NCBI GenBank assembly: GCA_002633025.1
Contig: NMRB01000221.1
Location: 412,303 to 476,302 of the forward strand
DNA: 64,000 bases
Direction: 5' to 3'
DNA from: Notospermus geniculatus
Taxonomy: Eukaryota > Nemertea > Pilidiophora > Heteronemertea > Lineidae
Under the pieces are notes generated by a model that had not been told where the DNA came from, did no database searches, and saw nothing but the letters and a program-made list of their open reading frames with translations. A program made the position numbers and the translations under genes. Position 1 is the first letter of the stretch; each line of letters starts with the position of its first letter. This document shows, piece after piece, positions 11,301 through 21,264 of the stretch.

Positions 11301-14300
11301 CGTCGTGAGCGGAATTCCACCACAGTGACCTTTTCCAAATGACAGACACGGTCTGAAGACACCGTCGCCGTTCTTCTCCAGGTGAAAGAAATATAGGAGC
11401 CGCTGATATTTTAGGTAAGTCAGTTCGAAATTCCCCTTGAAATTGATGAACATTGGACGATCATGTGTACTCTGATATTTTCTTTGTATTTTTCAGATGG
11501 CATTGACGAACACTCATGTGACGAAGTACATACCACATGACAATGCAAGCGAGATCTGGGGCCATATTTATGAAGCCTTCGTATTAACTTTGCGTTCACG
11601 CAAATCTATTGTTTGGCTGCACATGCCCTATTGTTCATTGACTGCCTTACAATAGATTTGCGTGAACGCAAAGTTGCGAAGGCTTCATTAATATGGCCCC
11701 AGGGTCGGACCGAAGACAAGGAAAGTGGCGCTGGCTGAAGGAAGTTTCTACTTCAATTTGTAACCTGAATTTTTTGATTGAAGCAATGTCGTAACGTAAC
11801 CGTACAATTATCTGTGTACGTGTGTAGCTGTACTTGTCTGTAACTACTTCATAGTATCTACATGTACATTTGACTAAAGACCTTCATTCAACTTGCAACA
11901 TGCGGTTCTTCATGTACTACTTACTGCATATCGACTTTGAACCTCTGCACGCTGAGGCCGAGGCTGGAAATAAAACGAAGCTTACAGTCGTTATTCGTTG
12001 AAATATTCAGATATGAAGTACCGAATATTTTGTTCTTCATCCTATAATATGGATTTACAAAGTCCCTAATTGCGGTTCTTGTTTATTTCCCTGTCATTTT
12101 ATTTCATAATGCCTTCCTCGCTAATCGAAGAGGTCAGTAGGCAATATTAGGGAGGTTTCGCAAGCGCCCGGTTAGGCCCTACGACGACGTTTATCTATTG
12201 TGCGGGCATACCCAAACAATAGATAAACGTTGTCGCATGGCCTAACCGGGCGCTTGCGAAACCTCACGATTATTCAGGCTTGGTCAACTTGGCGCACCGG
12301 ACCATTGTGTTAAATTGACCAATGGTTTCCGGATCTTAAGACATGAAGAACGGAAATCGTTTGTCCGGCTGATAGTGAACAATGGATTCCCCCATGTGGA
12401 CAATAGTTTATACAGTCTGTTCAACTTAATACGAGATATTCGTGAATAACGTGGCCATATTCACGAAGCCTTCGCAACTTTGCGCGCACGCAAATGTAAT
12501 GTTTGGCTGCATGTGCCCCATTGTACATTGACTGCGTAACAATAGAGTTGCGTGGTCGCTAATTTGTGAAGGCTTGGCCATTCGTCAGTTTCACAATAAT
12601 AATATTATAAGTTTCAAATCGATTGGCCAATATGCATTGTTGCCACTCAGTGTAAGCCTCAGCCTTGACTGCCAATCGTTAGAATTCGTCGGCCTTGACG
12701 TGCCATGCATTCCCTACATGCTCCCCTTTCCACAGTCCGAGTCAACCACTACCAGCTTGGAGGTTGGATGATCAGTTGGCCGAAGCCTATATACAACACC
12801 TTGGGCCTGTTTCAAAAAGTGACTTTAAGCTAATGTCATTAACTCAATGCATTTTCCATTTGGTTAAAGGTACCATGAGCTTAAAGTCACTTTATGAAAC
12901 AGGGGCACAAAACTCATGTTAGCGCTAACATGGTATTAGCGCTAACTTTTTTGTTAGATGACGTCAAAATCCATTGTCATTTTACGTCATTTAACATGAT
13001 GTTAGCGCTAACATCATGTTAGCGCTAACATGAGTTTTGTGCAACCCAGCCCAGGCCTGCCTCTGACCAGGCAGTGGCTCACTCGACTGACCTCTTCTGA
13101 ACAAGAGCGTATTTGTGCTCTGACTACTCAGATACTCCGGTGTTTTCAGCTTTACCTCTAATTTCCGCAACCACCACTTTAGTCAGATTTGCTCTACTTC
13201 AGTTATAGCGTTTAACTAATTGCAGGCTAATTAGCAATTGAGGATAATTTTGATTCTCTTCTAAATGCCATCATGTCATCCAAGTACAAGCAAATGCTTC
13301 TAATAAGTGACAACTGGTAGGCCAATTAAACGGGCTCATTTGAGGTCTAGAAATCGCTGAATGACATCCCGATTTAAGTCACATTCTGATCGAATTTCGG
13401 CCACAAATCTTCCTAGTAACAAGTTATGTAATCAAGACATGGCGCACTCCTGATTATTGTTTTGTTTTACATGTAGTTTCATGACGACTTGAGTTGGTAA
13501 CGTCATCAGGACCAATCAGACCATACATAAATGCAACTTTTCCAGTCCTTGTCATTACATAAGGCCAAGTAAAAAAGAAATAAGTTAGATTCGTGTCCTT
13601 TTTTCCCAGCAGAGTGGGGGGGGGGGGTTGTTTTACTTTTTATGTTTTTTCTTGGCATGACTGGGCATTGATGCCAGAAATCGGACAATACAACATGTCA
13701 GCCATGATCATGTCAACATGCAGCCTTCTTCCAATGGGAAAACGGGAGAAACACAATTTCTGTGTGACTACAATACTGATGACATGTTTTTCATGTATTT
13801 TGTTTATTTTTGGACGTTTTCAAGAAAATAAAAATTAAAAAAAGTTATGGGAGGCTACAGAATTCGGGGCGGGGGGACGCTAATCTAATCATTTTTTTAC
13901 TTGGCCTAACCTACGATGGCCACCTACCACATAGTCCCTTGTTCATACAGCGTTCAAAACCCATTGGACACTTCCTGCACTGGGCTCCTCTCGCGGCTTT
14001 TTTGTAGGGTCGCCTTGCTGTTGTTGTGCCAACGTAATAGATGTTTCCGCTGTCAGGAACAGAATTAGTATTTTCTTCTTAAGAATTAGCATAACATATG
14101 TATCAGTATCGTCATACACACCTCACACTTCCAAAGCTAGGAATCCACTGCTGATTTTCTGCGTTGCGACTTGCTTTGCAACCTGCTACCTGCGATTGAA
14201 TGCGATCGCAAGGAACTGATACCGGTCGCCGACCGATTGCCGACTGAAATTGACCACATCTTCGCCATTGGTGGAAATCACGTCCAGCGAGTCAACTACG

Positions 14301-17300
14301 GCGACCGAGTGCAAAGTTGCAACGCAACCCAGTTGCAAAGCAAGTCGCAACGAAAAATCAGCTTGAAAATCAATGGCGGATCCCTAGCTTAAGTGAGGAA
14401 GATTGCTGTGCGAATTTTTTACGTTCCTGTGCCAGTTAATCTGGACAATATCCCTTTAAACCTCAACAGATTTGCATTTTGACTATTCCATATAATAGGC
14501 AAGACCCTTCTGCACGTTCACTGCAAATTTTGTTGAATTCCGACTACATGTAAGTTGATCGTATGATACAAAAGGACTGAATCAATGAGAACCCCACGAA
14601 CGATGTGAGCGCAGGGTCATCTGTGTACATTTGAATAGGCTGACGTACATTTGCACATGGAGTTCGCAGTTAAAGCTTCATGGTTGATTCCTTTATGATG
14701 TCACTATCAAATGATTGACATCAATGGATAACCAATGAGGAACTGGAGGAACTACGTCACGACGGTCGCACCGCTCCCAGCGCCGATCTTTCGGGATAAA
14801 CGTCTCGCGGGTTCCCAGGCCCTGGGTCATTCTAGGAACTATTATTTTTGTGCATTTTTTTACAAATTTGTAAAATGCATCGATACAATTCCAGGGCATG
14901 AGTGCTGGGGTCGCAAAATTGTGTTTCAGTCTTTGAAGAATCAGCTAAAAGGTGACGATACCGACAGTATGGCAATGTGCAAGTGGTTTTAAAGGGAGAC
15001 ATGCGAAAAATATTGCCCGGCGGGCACAAGTTCTCTGAGTTGTAGCGCCGTCTGTTAATACACGGTGACACTACGCTATATCACAGGCCCCTGTAGAGCT
15101 ATAGTGAGCTTAGAACACGCATCTAACCAAAAACACTAGTTTGTAAAAAAACACACCCCGAGCTCACGAATTTATGAGCTCGTGGTGTGTTTTTAGATAC
15201 GTCTTGTGTTTTTTAGATACGTTTGGTTAGAAAAGTGTTCGAAACTCACTGATAGCTCTACAGGCGCCTGTGATAGAGCGTAGTGTCACCGTGTATTAAC
15301 AGATGGCGCTACAACTCAGNGGGGAGCTCATATTAGAGAACTGTTGGTAATGAGGGATCAGGGTTGGGATTTTTTAACCCGTGATGAGTTAAGTGATTTG
15401 CTTTTTGTGCTTTGCACGCAGTAACCCGGCGTTGGAAAGTCGGACTCCGAAGTCAGGTTTAAGTACATGTAGAATATGAATATGTTATCTAAGTTCTTTT
15501 GAGCACAGCTTTTGCACTGCACGTATTGCACTTATGTTGTATCTGTGATGCATCACATGCATTCTTATACGAAATAAACATATATATGTAAGTCAGTGTG
15601 ATACTCATCGTTTGTGTTGAACAAAGGATAAGTGTCACACTTAGACTTAAGTAGTTTTATGAATATGGGTCCCGGCCTTTAAAGGCCTGTCTACACGATC
15701 ATACATTTGTTCAAAACATCATCATACATTTGTATGATGATGTTCATGGACAGATATTTGATTGTGTAGGCTGTTTTCCCAACAAACTTGAACAGCAACC
15801 AACATGTATGATGATGTTCAAATTTGTGTGATTATGTTCATGGACAAATGTATGATCGTGTGGACTGTTTTCCCAACAAACCTGAACATGTATGATGATG
15901 TTCAAATTTTTAGCTGCATGTTTCATCTTGCCAATGCAAAACATCCCCCAAAAAATGTGTGATGATGTTCAGACACAAAGGTGTGATCGTGTGGACCGTT
16001 TTCCCAACAAACTTGAACATCATCCAACATTATCCTTTCTCCATCATACTTCATCATACAAAGTCCATGAATGTTGGACTGTAGATCGAAATCCACAACA
16101 AACTTGAACATCATCATGCAAGTGTATGATGCTGTTTTGAACAATGTATGATGATGTTCAAAATTTTAGCTGCATTGTCACAAGACAGAAATCGACAAAC
16201 AAGCTTGGACATCATCATACAAATGTATGATGATGTTTTGAACAAATGTATGATCATGTAGACAGGCCTTAAGAATGACTACTTACTTCCTGAAGTCGGC
16301 GTATAGTAGCCCATCAACACGATTCTCGCCAGTTGAATCGAACGGTTGGAACTTCCTATACCTTGAGTTCATGTCACTGTGGTAGGTAGGACACCGGTCT
16401 GCCCATTCCTGAGCTCGCTGTTCCAGACGGTCATCCCATTCCTAGAGAAAGGGTGAGACGCATGATGCCCACACCAAACAGGAGAAAAGAGGGAATATCC
16501 GAAAAAAAGGTTACACTCTAAAAAATTTCTTGTCGTACTGACAAGCTGGAACTCGTTCTCAGAATATGCTTAAATTGACAGGGTCTATCTTGTCAATTGA
16601 CAAGTTTTTAACTTGTCATCCTCAGAAAAGAGACATCTTATCATTGAAACAAATACATCTCGTCATTCAGGCTACACAAAAATTAAAAATTATGCGCCAT
16701 AAGACCGTTATGCGGTAGTTACAAGTACTAACAACAGGTACATATGAAAGAAAAACCCTTCCAAATTTCAGGGCCTACGGCGGGATTCGAACCTACGACC
16801 TATGAAATATTTTACTAGACATAGCCCCTAAACCCTCGTGGCTAATGAGGCAACGATGGTGACAGCATGCTTAGAGTTCAAGAAATTGACCGATAAATGT
16901 GAGGGAAGCGCATGCGCAATAATGTCCTGCAACCTGAAACTTATCGCCATACATTTAACTACAGAGACCTTGTCAACTGGATAAACTGAACTCGTCACAG
17001 AGTGTGCGACTCGCCATGACAAGTAAATCGTGTCATGAATGACGTAATTCGTCAGACTGACTAAAGCATCGCATCAATATTCGCAGACAAGTTGCGGTGA
17101 CCAGAATTTTTTAAGAGTGTAAGGATGGGCAATGAACTCACCATAGCCAGCATAAAATCAGCAGGTGGCTGGTTGCTTTCTCCTCCGGTGGCGACCCTAA
17201 ACCTTAGATAGTTATGAAGATCGAGCATGTACTGTCTTTCTTTATTGGTGAGGCCCTTATCCAAACTCTGCCCAAAAACCTGGGCGAAAATGGAGAAAAG

Positions 17301-17324
17301 CACGAGGTACGTCCCCAGAACCAT
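8198..17324 (-). CDS. Secreted CAP/EGF/multi-ShKT protein gene, central CAP exons not found
   Basis: Minus-strand gene with seven visible exons: 17324-17142, 16441-16287, 11225-11130, 10911-10792, 10215-10141, 9762-9490 and 8361-8198. It encodes a signal peptide, the front of a CAP (CRISP/PR-1) domain including the GEN motif, an EGF module, one ShKT domain, a linker, two ShKT domains in one exon and a final ShKT domain before TGA. Junctions are phase 0 after exon 1, phase 2 after exon 2 and phase 1 among the 3' exons. The CAP half with the HYTQ-W signature, the second CAP signature and the hinge (three exons in the paralogue at 21004) was not found between 11226 and 16286. That interval holds the duplicated segment 13806-14993 and an assembly N at 15320. 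The gene is divergent from the paralogue, with 3.7 kb between starts. Related proteins are extracellular; the function here is not known. Confidence 0.75.
9490..9762 (-). CDS. Double ShKT exon
   Basis: 273 bases, phase 1 to phase 1, between TTCCCAG and GTAAGTATA. A short Pro/Gly/Lys-rich stretch precedes two full ShKT domains, the first with WALGGQCQANARWMIKNC and the second with WAASGECRKNAKWMKKNC followed by AKSCNACG. Having two domains in one exon suggests an internal domain duplication. Confidence 0.8.
10141..10215 (-). CDS. Linker exon between ShKT domains
   Basis: 75 bases between CGTTTCTTAG and GTAAGTTG, phase 1 to phase 1, encoding YFLDKDTGKSNKHG and ending FPKEP. It aligns in position and style with the 72-base exon at 26609-26680 (YKDDETQNKGK, ending GKEPS), which supports both as real exons. 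Confidence 0.6.
10271..10537. repeat. MITE with CACTCTTAGCC termini, TA target site
   Basis: Perfect termini CACTCTTAGCCAAAAAGGTT and its complement GAACCTTTTCGGCTAAGAGTG (small mismatches), flanked by TA on both sides. The interior is built of repeated GGTTC/GAACC words. It sits in an intron of the CAP/ShKT gene. Confidence 0.8.
10792..10911 (-). CDS. ShKT domain exon
   Basis: 120 bases, phase 1 to phase 1. It starts PCKDTFEWCHL and ends VCRKTCGACG at a GTAAGT donor. Six cysteines are in ShKT spacing. Homologue of 26113-26232. Confidence 0.75.
11130..11225 (-). CDS. EGF-like exon
   Basis: 96 bases, phase 1 to phase 1, between TTTCCAG and GTAAGT. It encodes CTISSCKNGGQF, then CRCKCPSGWEGVHCE. 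It has the same length and cysteine pattern as the exon at 25591-25686. Confidence 0.75.
11558..11700. repeat. GGGGCCATATT palindromic element, copy 1
   Basis: The ends GGGGCCATATTTATGAAGCC and GGCTTCATTAATATGGCCCC form a long inverted repeat around a CTATTGTTTGGCTGCACATG core. Related copies are at 12453-12580 and 25358-25496. Confidence 0.8.
12150..12265. repeat. GGGAGGTTTCGCAAGCGCC palindromic element, copy 1
   Basis: About 116 bases that fold almost entirely on themselves: GGGAGGTTTCGCAAGCGCC at one end, GGCGCTTGCGAAACCTC at the other, with CAATAGATAAACG in the stem. Copy 2 at 28505-28622 is about 95 percent identical by eye. Confidence 0.8.
12453..12580. repeat. GGGGCCATATT palindromic element, copy 2
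   Basis: Diverged copy: GGCCATATTCACGAAGCCTT at the left, AAGGCTTGGCC at the right, with the same TGTTTGGCTGCATGTGCCCC core as the copies at 11558 and 25358. Confidence 0.7.
12804..13046. repeat. Two adjacent palindromes, AAGTGACTTTAAG and GTTAGCGCTAACAT
   Basis: 12804-12905 pairs TTTCAAAAAGTGACTTTAAG with CTTAAAGTCACTTTATGAAA. Directly beside it 12906-13042 pairs CAAAACTCATGTTAGCGCTA with its complement, and the self-complementary word TTAGCGCTAA occurs four times. They read as two nested or adjoining fold-back elements. Confidence 0.7.
13806..14993 (+). repeat. Segmental duplication, copy 2 (partner 1-1358)
   Basis: Copy of the segment at the left edge of the window, lacking about 160 bases present there. 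It lies inside the minus-strand CAP/ShKT gene, in the interval where the CAP signature exons should be. Confidence 0.85.
15035..15319. repeat. 285-base palindrome abutting an N
   Basis: CTGAGTTGTAGCGCC at the left pairs with GGCGCTACAACTCAG at the right, with long imperfect arms containing CACGGTGACACTACGCT. The base after the right end is the N at 15320. Confidence 0.8.
15681..16270. repeat. 590-base element with AAGGCCTGTCTACACGATCA termini
   Basis: The inverted termini AAGGCCTGTCTACACGATCA and TGATCATGTAGACAGGCCTT enclose many tandem and inverted copies of CATCATACATTTG and TATGATGATGTTC. The ORFs across it are products of these repeats. Confidence 0.75.
16287..16441 (-). CDS. Exon 2: CAP domain middle with GEN motif
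   Basis: Bounded by TTTCTCTAG and GTAAGT. It encodes EWDDRLEQRAQEWADRC, then YHSD and STGEN, carrying the conserved CAP histidine and GEN glutamate. Exit phase is 2, as in the paralogue exon at 22644-22783. Confidence 0.8.
16511..17122. repeat. 610-base TIR element carrying a tRNA-like sequence
   Basis: The termini TTACACTCTAAAAAATTTCT and GAATTTTTTAAGAGTGTAA are inverted, with repeated TTGTCA/TGACAA words inside. At 16775-16860 on the minus strand, GTAGGTTCGAATCCCGCCG is a good tRNA B box with an A-box-like TTAGCCACGAGG upstream. The element fills intron 1 of the minus-strand CAP/ShKT gene, ending 19 bases from the donor of exon 1. Confidence 0.7.
17142..17324 (-). CDS. Exon 1: signal peptide and CAP N-terminus
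   Basis: 61 codons starting at ATG 17324 with a hydrophobic leader (MVLGTYLVLFSIFAQVFGQ) and the first CAP helix (MLDLHNYLR). It ends FMLAM before GTGAGT, phase 0. The position of the split matches exon 1 of the plus-strand paralogue, which ends MIAM. Confidence 0.8.
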
Positions 17325-18077
17325 CTTGTCGGCGGCGATCCTGCGAGAATGACGTACTTCACTCTGGTGAACGAACTTATAACAGGAGAGGAATGACGTC
17401 GATGGTGCAGGACCAATTAACTCAATGTAATAACTATTTGTGATGGAAGTAGTTATTCCTTGATGCGCCAATATCTATATGTTGTAATTCGGTGCACTGA
17501 CAATGGCTATATTAACAATGATTGCATGGTATTCCTTTTTTGTGTTTTTGGTTAACCTCAGCTACATGCACATGTAGTATACCAAATATACCCTGGGAGA
17601 CTATTGTTTTATGTAAATGCTATTTATTCCTCATTAAGTAATTGCCTTTTATGATGAAGAAACTCCCTGACAAATTGCTCGTTGAACATGTACGTTTGCA
17701 ATATCTCATCAAAGACCATGATGAAAAAAATACTAGAGCAGTTTCGCCACCAAAACTATGGAAAGGTTTCTGATAGGCCTACTTTGCAATTTTGTCGGTG
17801 ATAATCAAGTCGTTGGCAAGAATAGGCGACAGTCAGTTGTCAAGTACATGTATTTTGAATGCAGTCGCATTGCCGACCCTTCATTGTTATTTTTCAAATA
17901 TCAACAACATACTTGTACTCTGCTTGAAGATTTTCATGAGGTCAATAGCGATCTACATGTACATGTAACTTGTTCAAAACAAGTGCTATTTTGACGTTAT
18001 CCCTAACGTGGCGTCAAACTGATGGAGAAAACGCCAAGATAGCAGTTAACGTTACATACTGTTATGAACAATACAGA

Positions 18078-18169
18078 GTTTAAGAGATCACACGCTAACG
18101 ATAACGTTTACGTTAACGCTACTTTTTGCATGTATTTCATGTATCGTTAGCGTGCGATCTCTTAAACTC
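18078..18169. repeat. Palindrome GAGTTTAAGAGATC...GATCTCTTAAACTC
   Basis: About 92 bases. The arms GAGTTTAAGAGATCACACGC and GCGTGCGATCTCTTAAACTC enclose ACGTTAACGT. The outer tip reads GGGGAGTTT on the minus strand, resembling the tips of the elements at 27854 and 50338. Confidence 0.7.
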
Positions 18170-18268
18170 CCCAATCTCTCGGTAGGGCTACATATAGAAG
18201 AAAGCTGTAGTAGAGACTTGTATAGTCAATGTACCCTTTATTGTGTTTCTACTTCGTATACTCTGAAA

Positions 18269-18417
18269 GGAGGTTTAGAAATCAAACGATGAACGTGAAC
18301 TTTACGACAACGTTATTTTTCATACTACACATTAACCAGACTTTATATTGCATTTTCGGTACAAAAATAAAGTTGTCGTTAAGGTTTACGTTTATCGTTT
18401 GATTTGTAAACCTCTCT
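18269..18417. repeat. GGGAGGTTTNGAAATCAAACG element, copy 1 (diverged)
   Basis: GGAGGTTTAGAAATCAAACG at the left, CGTTTGATTTGTAAACCTC at the right, with the internal TACACATTAACCAGA and AAATAAAGTTGTCG shared with the copies at 27854, 29744 and 31123, but in reverse orientation. Confidence 0.75.
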
Positions 18418-19255
18418 ATTTTGATCTTCACACGATGACCATTCGTCATAAGAAGCCCTCAGAGGAGAAGAAGGATATTAGACTTGTCTTATTTCCGGCA
18501 GATAATGCTGACGAATGCTTCATATGAACATATAATTTAACCATTTCCTTTTCTTGGACCTGCCGGGGATTTTGTCATCAATCGGACGGTGTATGGCTGT
18601 TGTGCTTCGACTTTATTGGTCAGGGCACTCGACGTGGTTCGTAAGATAGTCCGCCTGAAAATCGTCCGGGTACAATAGTCCTTTGGATAAAGCATTTGTT
18701 GGGAAATTTGTCGCTAATTCGTGGCTTTTTACCGATGCACTCAGATGACATGCATTCCGTTCTGTTGGTGCTTCGGAGAATTGATGATAAAATAGTGATG
18801 GATATACAAATATAAGGAAGAAAAACTAAAAGCAACATATGAAAAACGAAAGAGTGGTGCATAATCTTCTATAGAGAACGTGATGTTGCACTAAACGGAA
18901 CACTTACGACGACCACAAATTCATATTATCAGTATTTAGTAACCATAATACACTCTCATTGTTGTGTTGAGTGTTTAAATTGAATCATAATTTGCTTATT
19001 CACGAGGTCGTTTCGAACTTCATCCAAGGTTCAACGACTGCTTAACTCGTGGAGTAAACGTTACAAACAACTTTTTTCAGCAATTACGTTTTTAACTGTT
19101 GCGAAGCGTGTCAAGTTTGTCATTGGCACCGTGTTGGCAATGAGTCGTTAGTTTTCGCTGTCGACCTTGTGTACAGGCTGTTTCCCAAATTCCCCCACCC
19201 CACCCCCACCCTAGTCTCGCTTGCCAGACGCTACGGGCTCACCCCTTTTCGGTAA

Positions 19256-19502
19256 TACCCCCATCACACTGAAGTAGTTCTCAAAACGTCCTGCCCCGTC
19301 CTAAAAAATCGTATAACGGGCTAGAACGTGTAACCCTTCGCCAAATAATGCTTTGATGTACTGGAGCACCCTTCCCGTCCATGAAGTTCGTAAAAAGACT
19401 GTAAAAAGTTGCCACTACGTCAACTACGTTCGCACACAGTTTGAGCCCGTTCGGCAAAATTTTCAAGAACGTACTGAGAACCAGCTCAGTGTGATGGGGG
19501 TA
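19256..19502. repeat. CATCACACTGA inverted-repeat element, copy 1
   Basis: CCCCCATCACACTGAAGTAG and CTCAGTGTGATGGGGG are the inverted ends, flanked by TA. The interior contains GGACGGG(G)CAGGACG and GGAAGGGTGCTCCAG on the opposite strand, shared with 49757-49991 and 57232-57486. Confidence 0.8.
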
Positions 19503-21003
19503 TTAATCACACTCCGCGTCTGGCTCTTTTAGAGATTAACAGTCGTGAAGACCGCGTGGTGGCAGCACGGGTCCTTGGGTTTTCCCAACCTCGTTCGCTT
19601 TCTGACAATATGGCGAGTGGTCCAAGGTTGTCTGAGCGAACTATACCCCTGGGGACGGGGTTGGGTTTTTCCTGGAAGTAATTTCCGCGGGAATTATGAG
19701 TGAGAAAGCGTGGTGATTGGCTGGAGCCCAGTGGAGTGCCATCTAGTGGTGTTACCGGCTTTTGAGCCCCAAATGTGCCAGTGTGTAGGAGACCGGGACG
19801 TCGGATACACACTGGGGCCGAGTGTACCCCCACCCCCACCCCCACCCCCACCCTCAGTGTGTGGCTTTTCGGGCGAAATTAAGGATGGAACTTTTTTTTC
19901 GGAAGAAAACTCTGCATTTTGGTATTCAGTCCACGAACGTCTGTCAGACCAAACTGCCAGAGATAATGAATCGTTATAAGAGTGGGCGAGCTTGTGTTAA
20001 TTCTGTAATCGGTAATAGTGATAAAATTAGGCGAGGCTATTGTCCATCACATCACTATACTTGTTCATGTAAAGTACATAATAAACTATCGCAACTGGGT
20101 TCTGGTCTACTGTACAGTACCTCGAGACTGCGATCACCAAATTGTAGATGGCGTCCCAGGCATATTGATATGATTCGTGTGGTTATCCTGACCACCTGAC
20201 GACATCACTTCCGATATCTTCAGTCCTTTTTTGTATTGAAAAAAAACATAACTCTCTTCAGCGTTACTTTATCTTATCATGACGTTACCGAACTCTTTCC
20301 ATAGAAGTCAACAAGCTGATGCCACATTTTCGGTCTGTAGCCTCACCGCACACCCTTTCTCTGGTTCTCAACAACCTCGACTCTGGATTTTGCAGGGTAA
20401 CGCGGTCTGCAGATTTACCCCACGAGAACAAACCGTAGTTTGAGGACCAAGGGCATTTGGTAATCATAACAGTGTGATTTCTCACGCCCTCCTATAAGAA
20501 AGCATTTCTTTGATTTTGTGACCAGCTAGAACCAGCCGTTGTACGAAATAATAGTTGTATCGTGCACTGGCAAAGTAGTACAGTAGTACACTCAAGCTGA
20601 CAGTTTAGCTGTCACTTCTATTCACCGTAGGCCTACTGTTTGGGATCAGTTATGGTGCTACAGTTGGCCTATAGCGCTTGTCATTATTGACAACCAAACG
20701 AAATGAAGATATACCCCCTATCGAGTGATATCGACACTAAATGCCATCATTTCTGATAGTCGACAGATGCGACCAATCGATTAGGAATACCCACTTGACG
20801 GTGAAAAATGTGTCTTCGAGTGTCCCTCTACCAGCCTTAATGATTACATTTGGCTGGCACGAACCATTGGAAACACCTCTGAATACAATACATTGTAGGA
20901 CTGGTGGTGTGTATTCAGCGTACATGGGAGATACGAACTGATACCTGTGTAAGAAAGGGGCCAAGTCACCAGGATTCAAGGTTTAGGACGTCTGCACCAA
21001 GAC

Positions 21004-21264
21004 ATGGCCGACGACGTCCGCCTGGTGACGAAAAGTGGCAGGAACGGAAACAGCGCCCTAAGGATGATCCGAGTTCTGTATCTCCTGATATTTCTGGCCT
21101 TATGTTTTCGTGAGTCGTATCAGGGTGGCACAATGGCGAAGCAGCCCAGATTGCTTACAGCGGATGAGATACAAGGAGTTATCGATGAGCATAATAACCT
21201 GAGATCTATTATCGCGCTTGGAAAACGGAACGGACAGCCGCCTGCAGCAAATATGATTGCTATG
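21004..21264 (+). CDS. Exon 1: leader and CAP N-terminus
   Basis: 87 codons ending ANMIAM at GTAAGC, phase 0. The hydrophobic segment starts at the second methionine (21064). The first CAP helix is VIDEHNNLRS. Confidence 0.8.

Larger units (their letters stand above)
17325..21003. promoter_or_regulatory. Bidirectional upstream region of the two CAP/ShKT genes
   Basis: 3.7 kb between the divergent start codons at 17324 (minus) and 21004 (plus). It holds repeats at 18078-18169, 18269-18417 and 19256-19502, CA/CCCCCA-rich runs near 19190 and 19830, and no convincing exon. Any shared promoter must lie here; I could not identify a specific TATA box or initiator with confidence. Confidence 0.35.

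Noticed and set aside
15744-16144. ORFs with HHHTF/IIIHV-like repeats
   Set aside because: Products of the CATCATACATTTG repeats in the 590-base element, present on both strands.
19507-19851. 114-codon minus-strand ORF with GVGVGVG start
   Set aside because: It comes from a CCCCCA repeat; no domain or splice structure.
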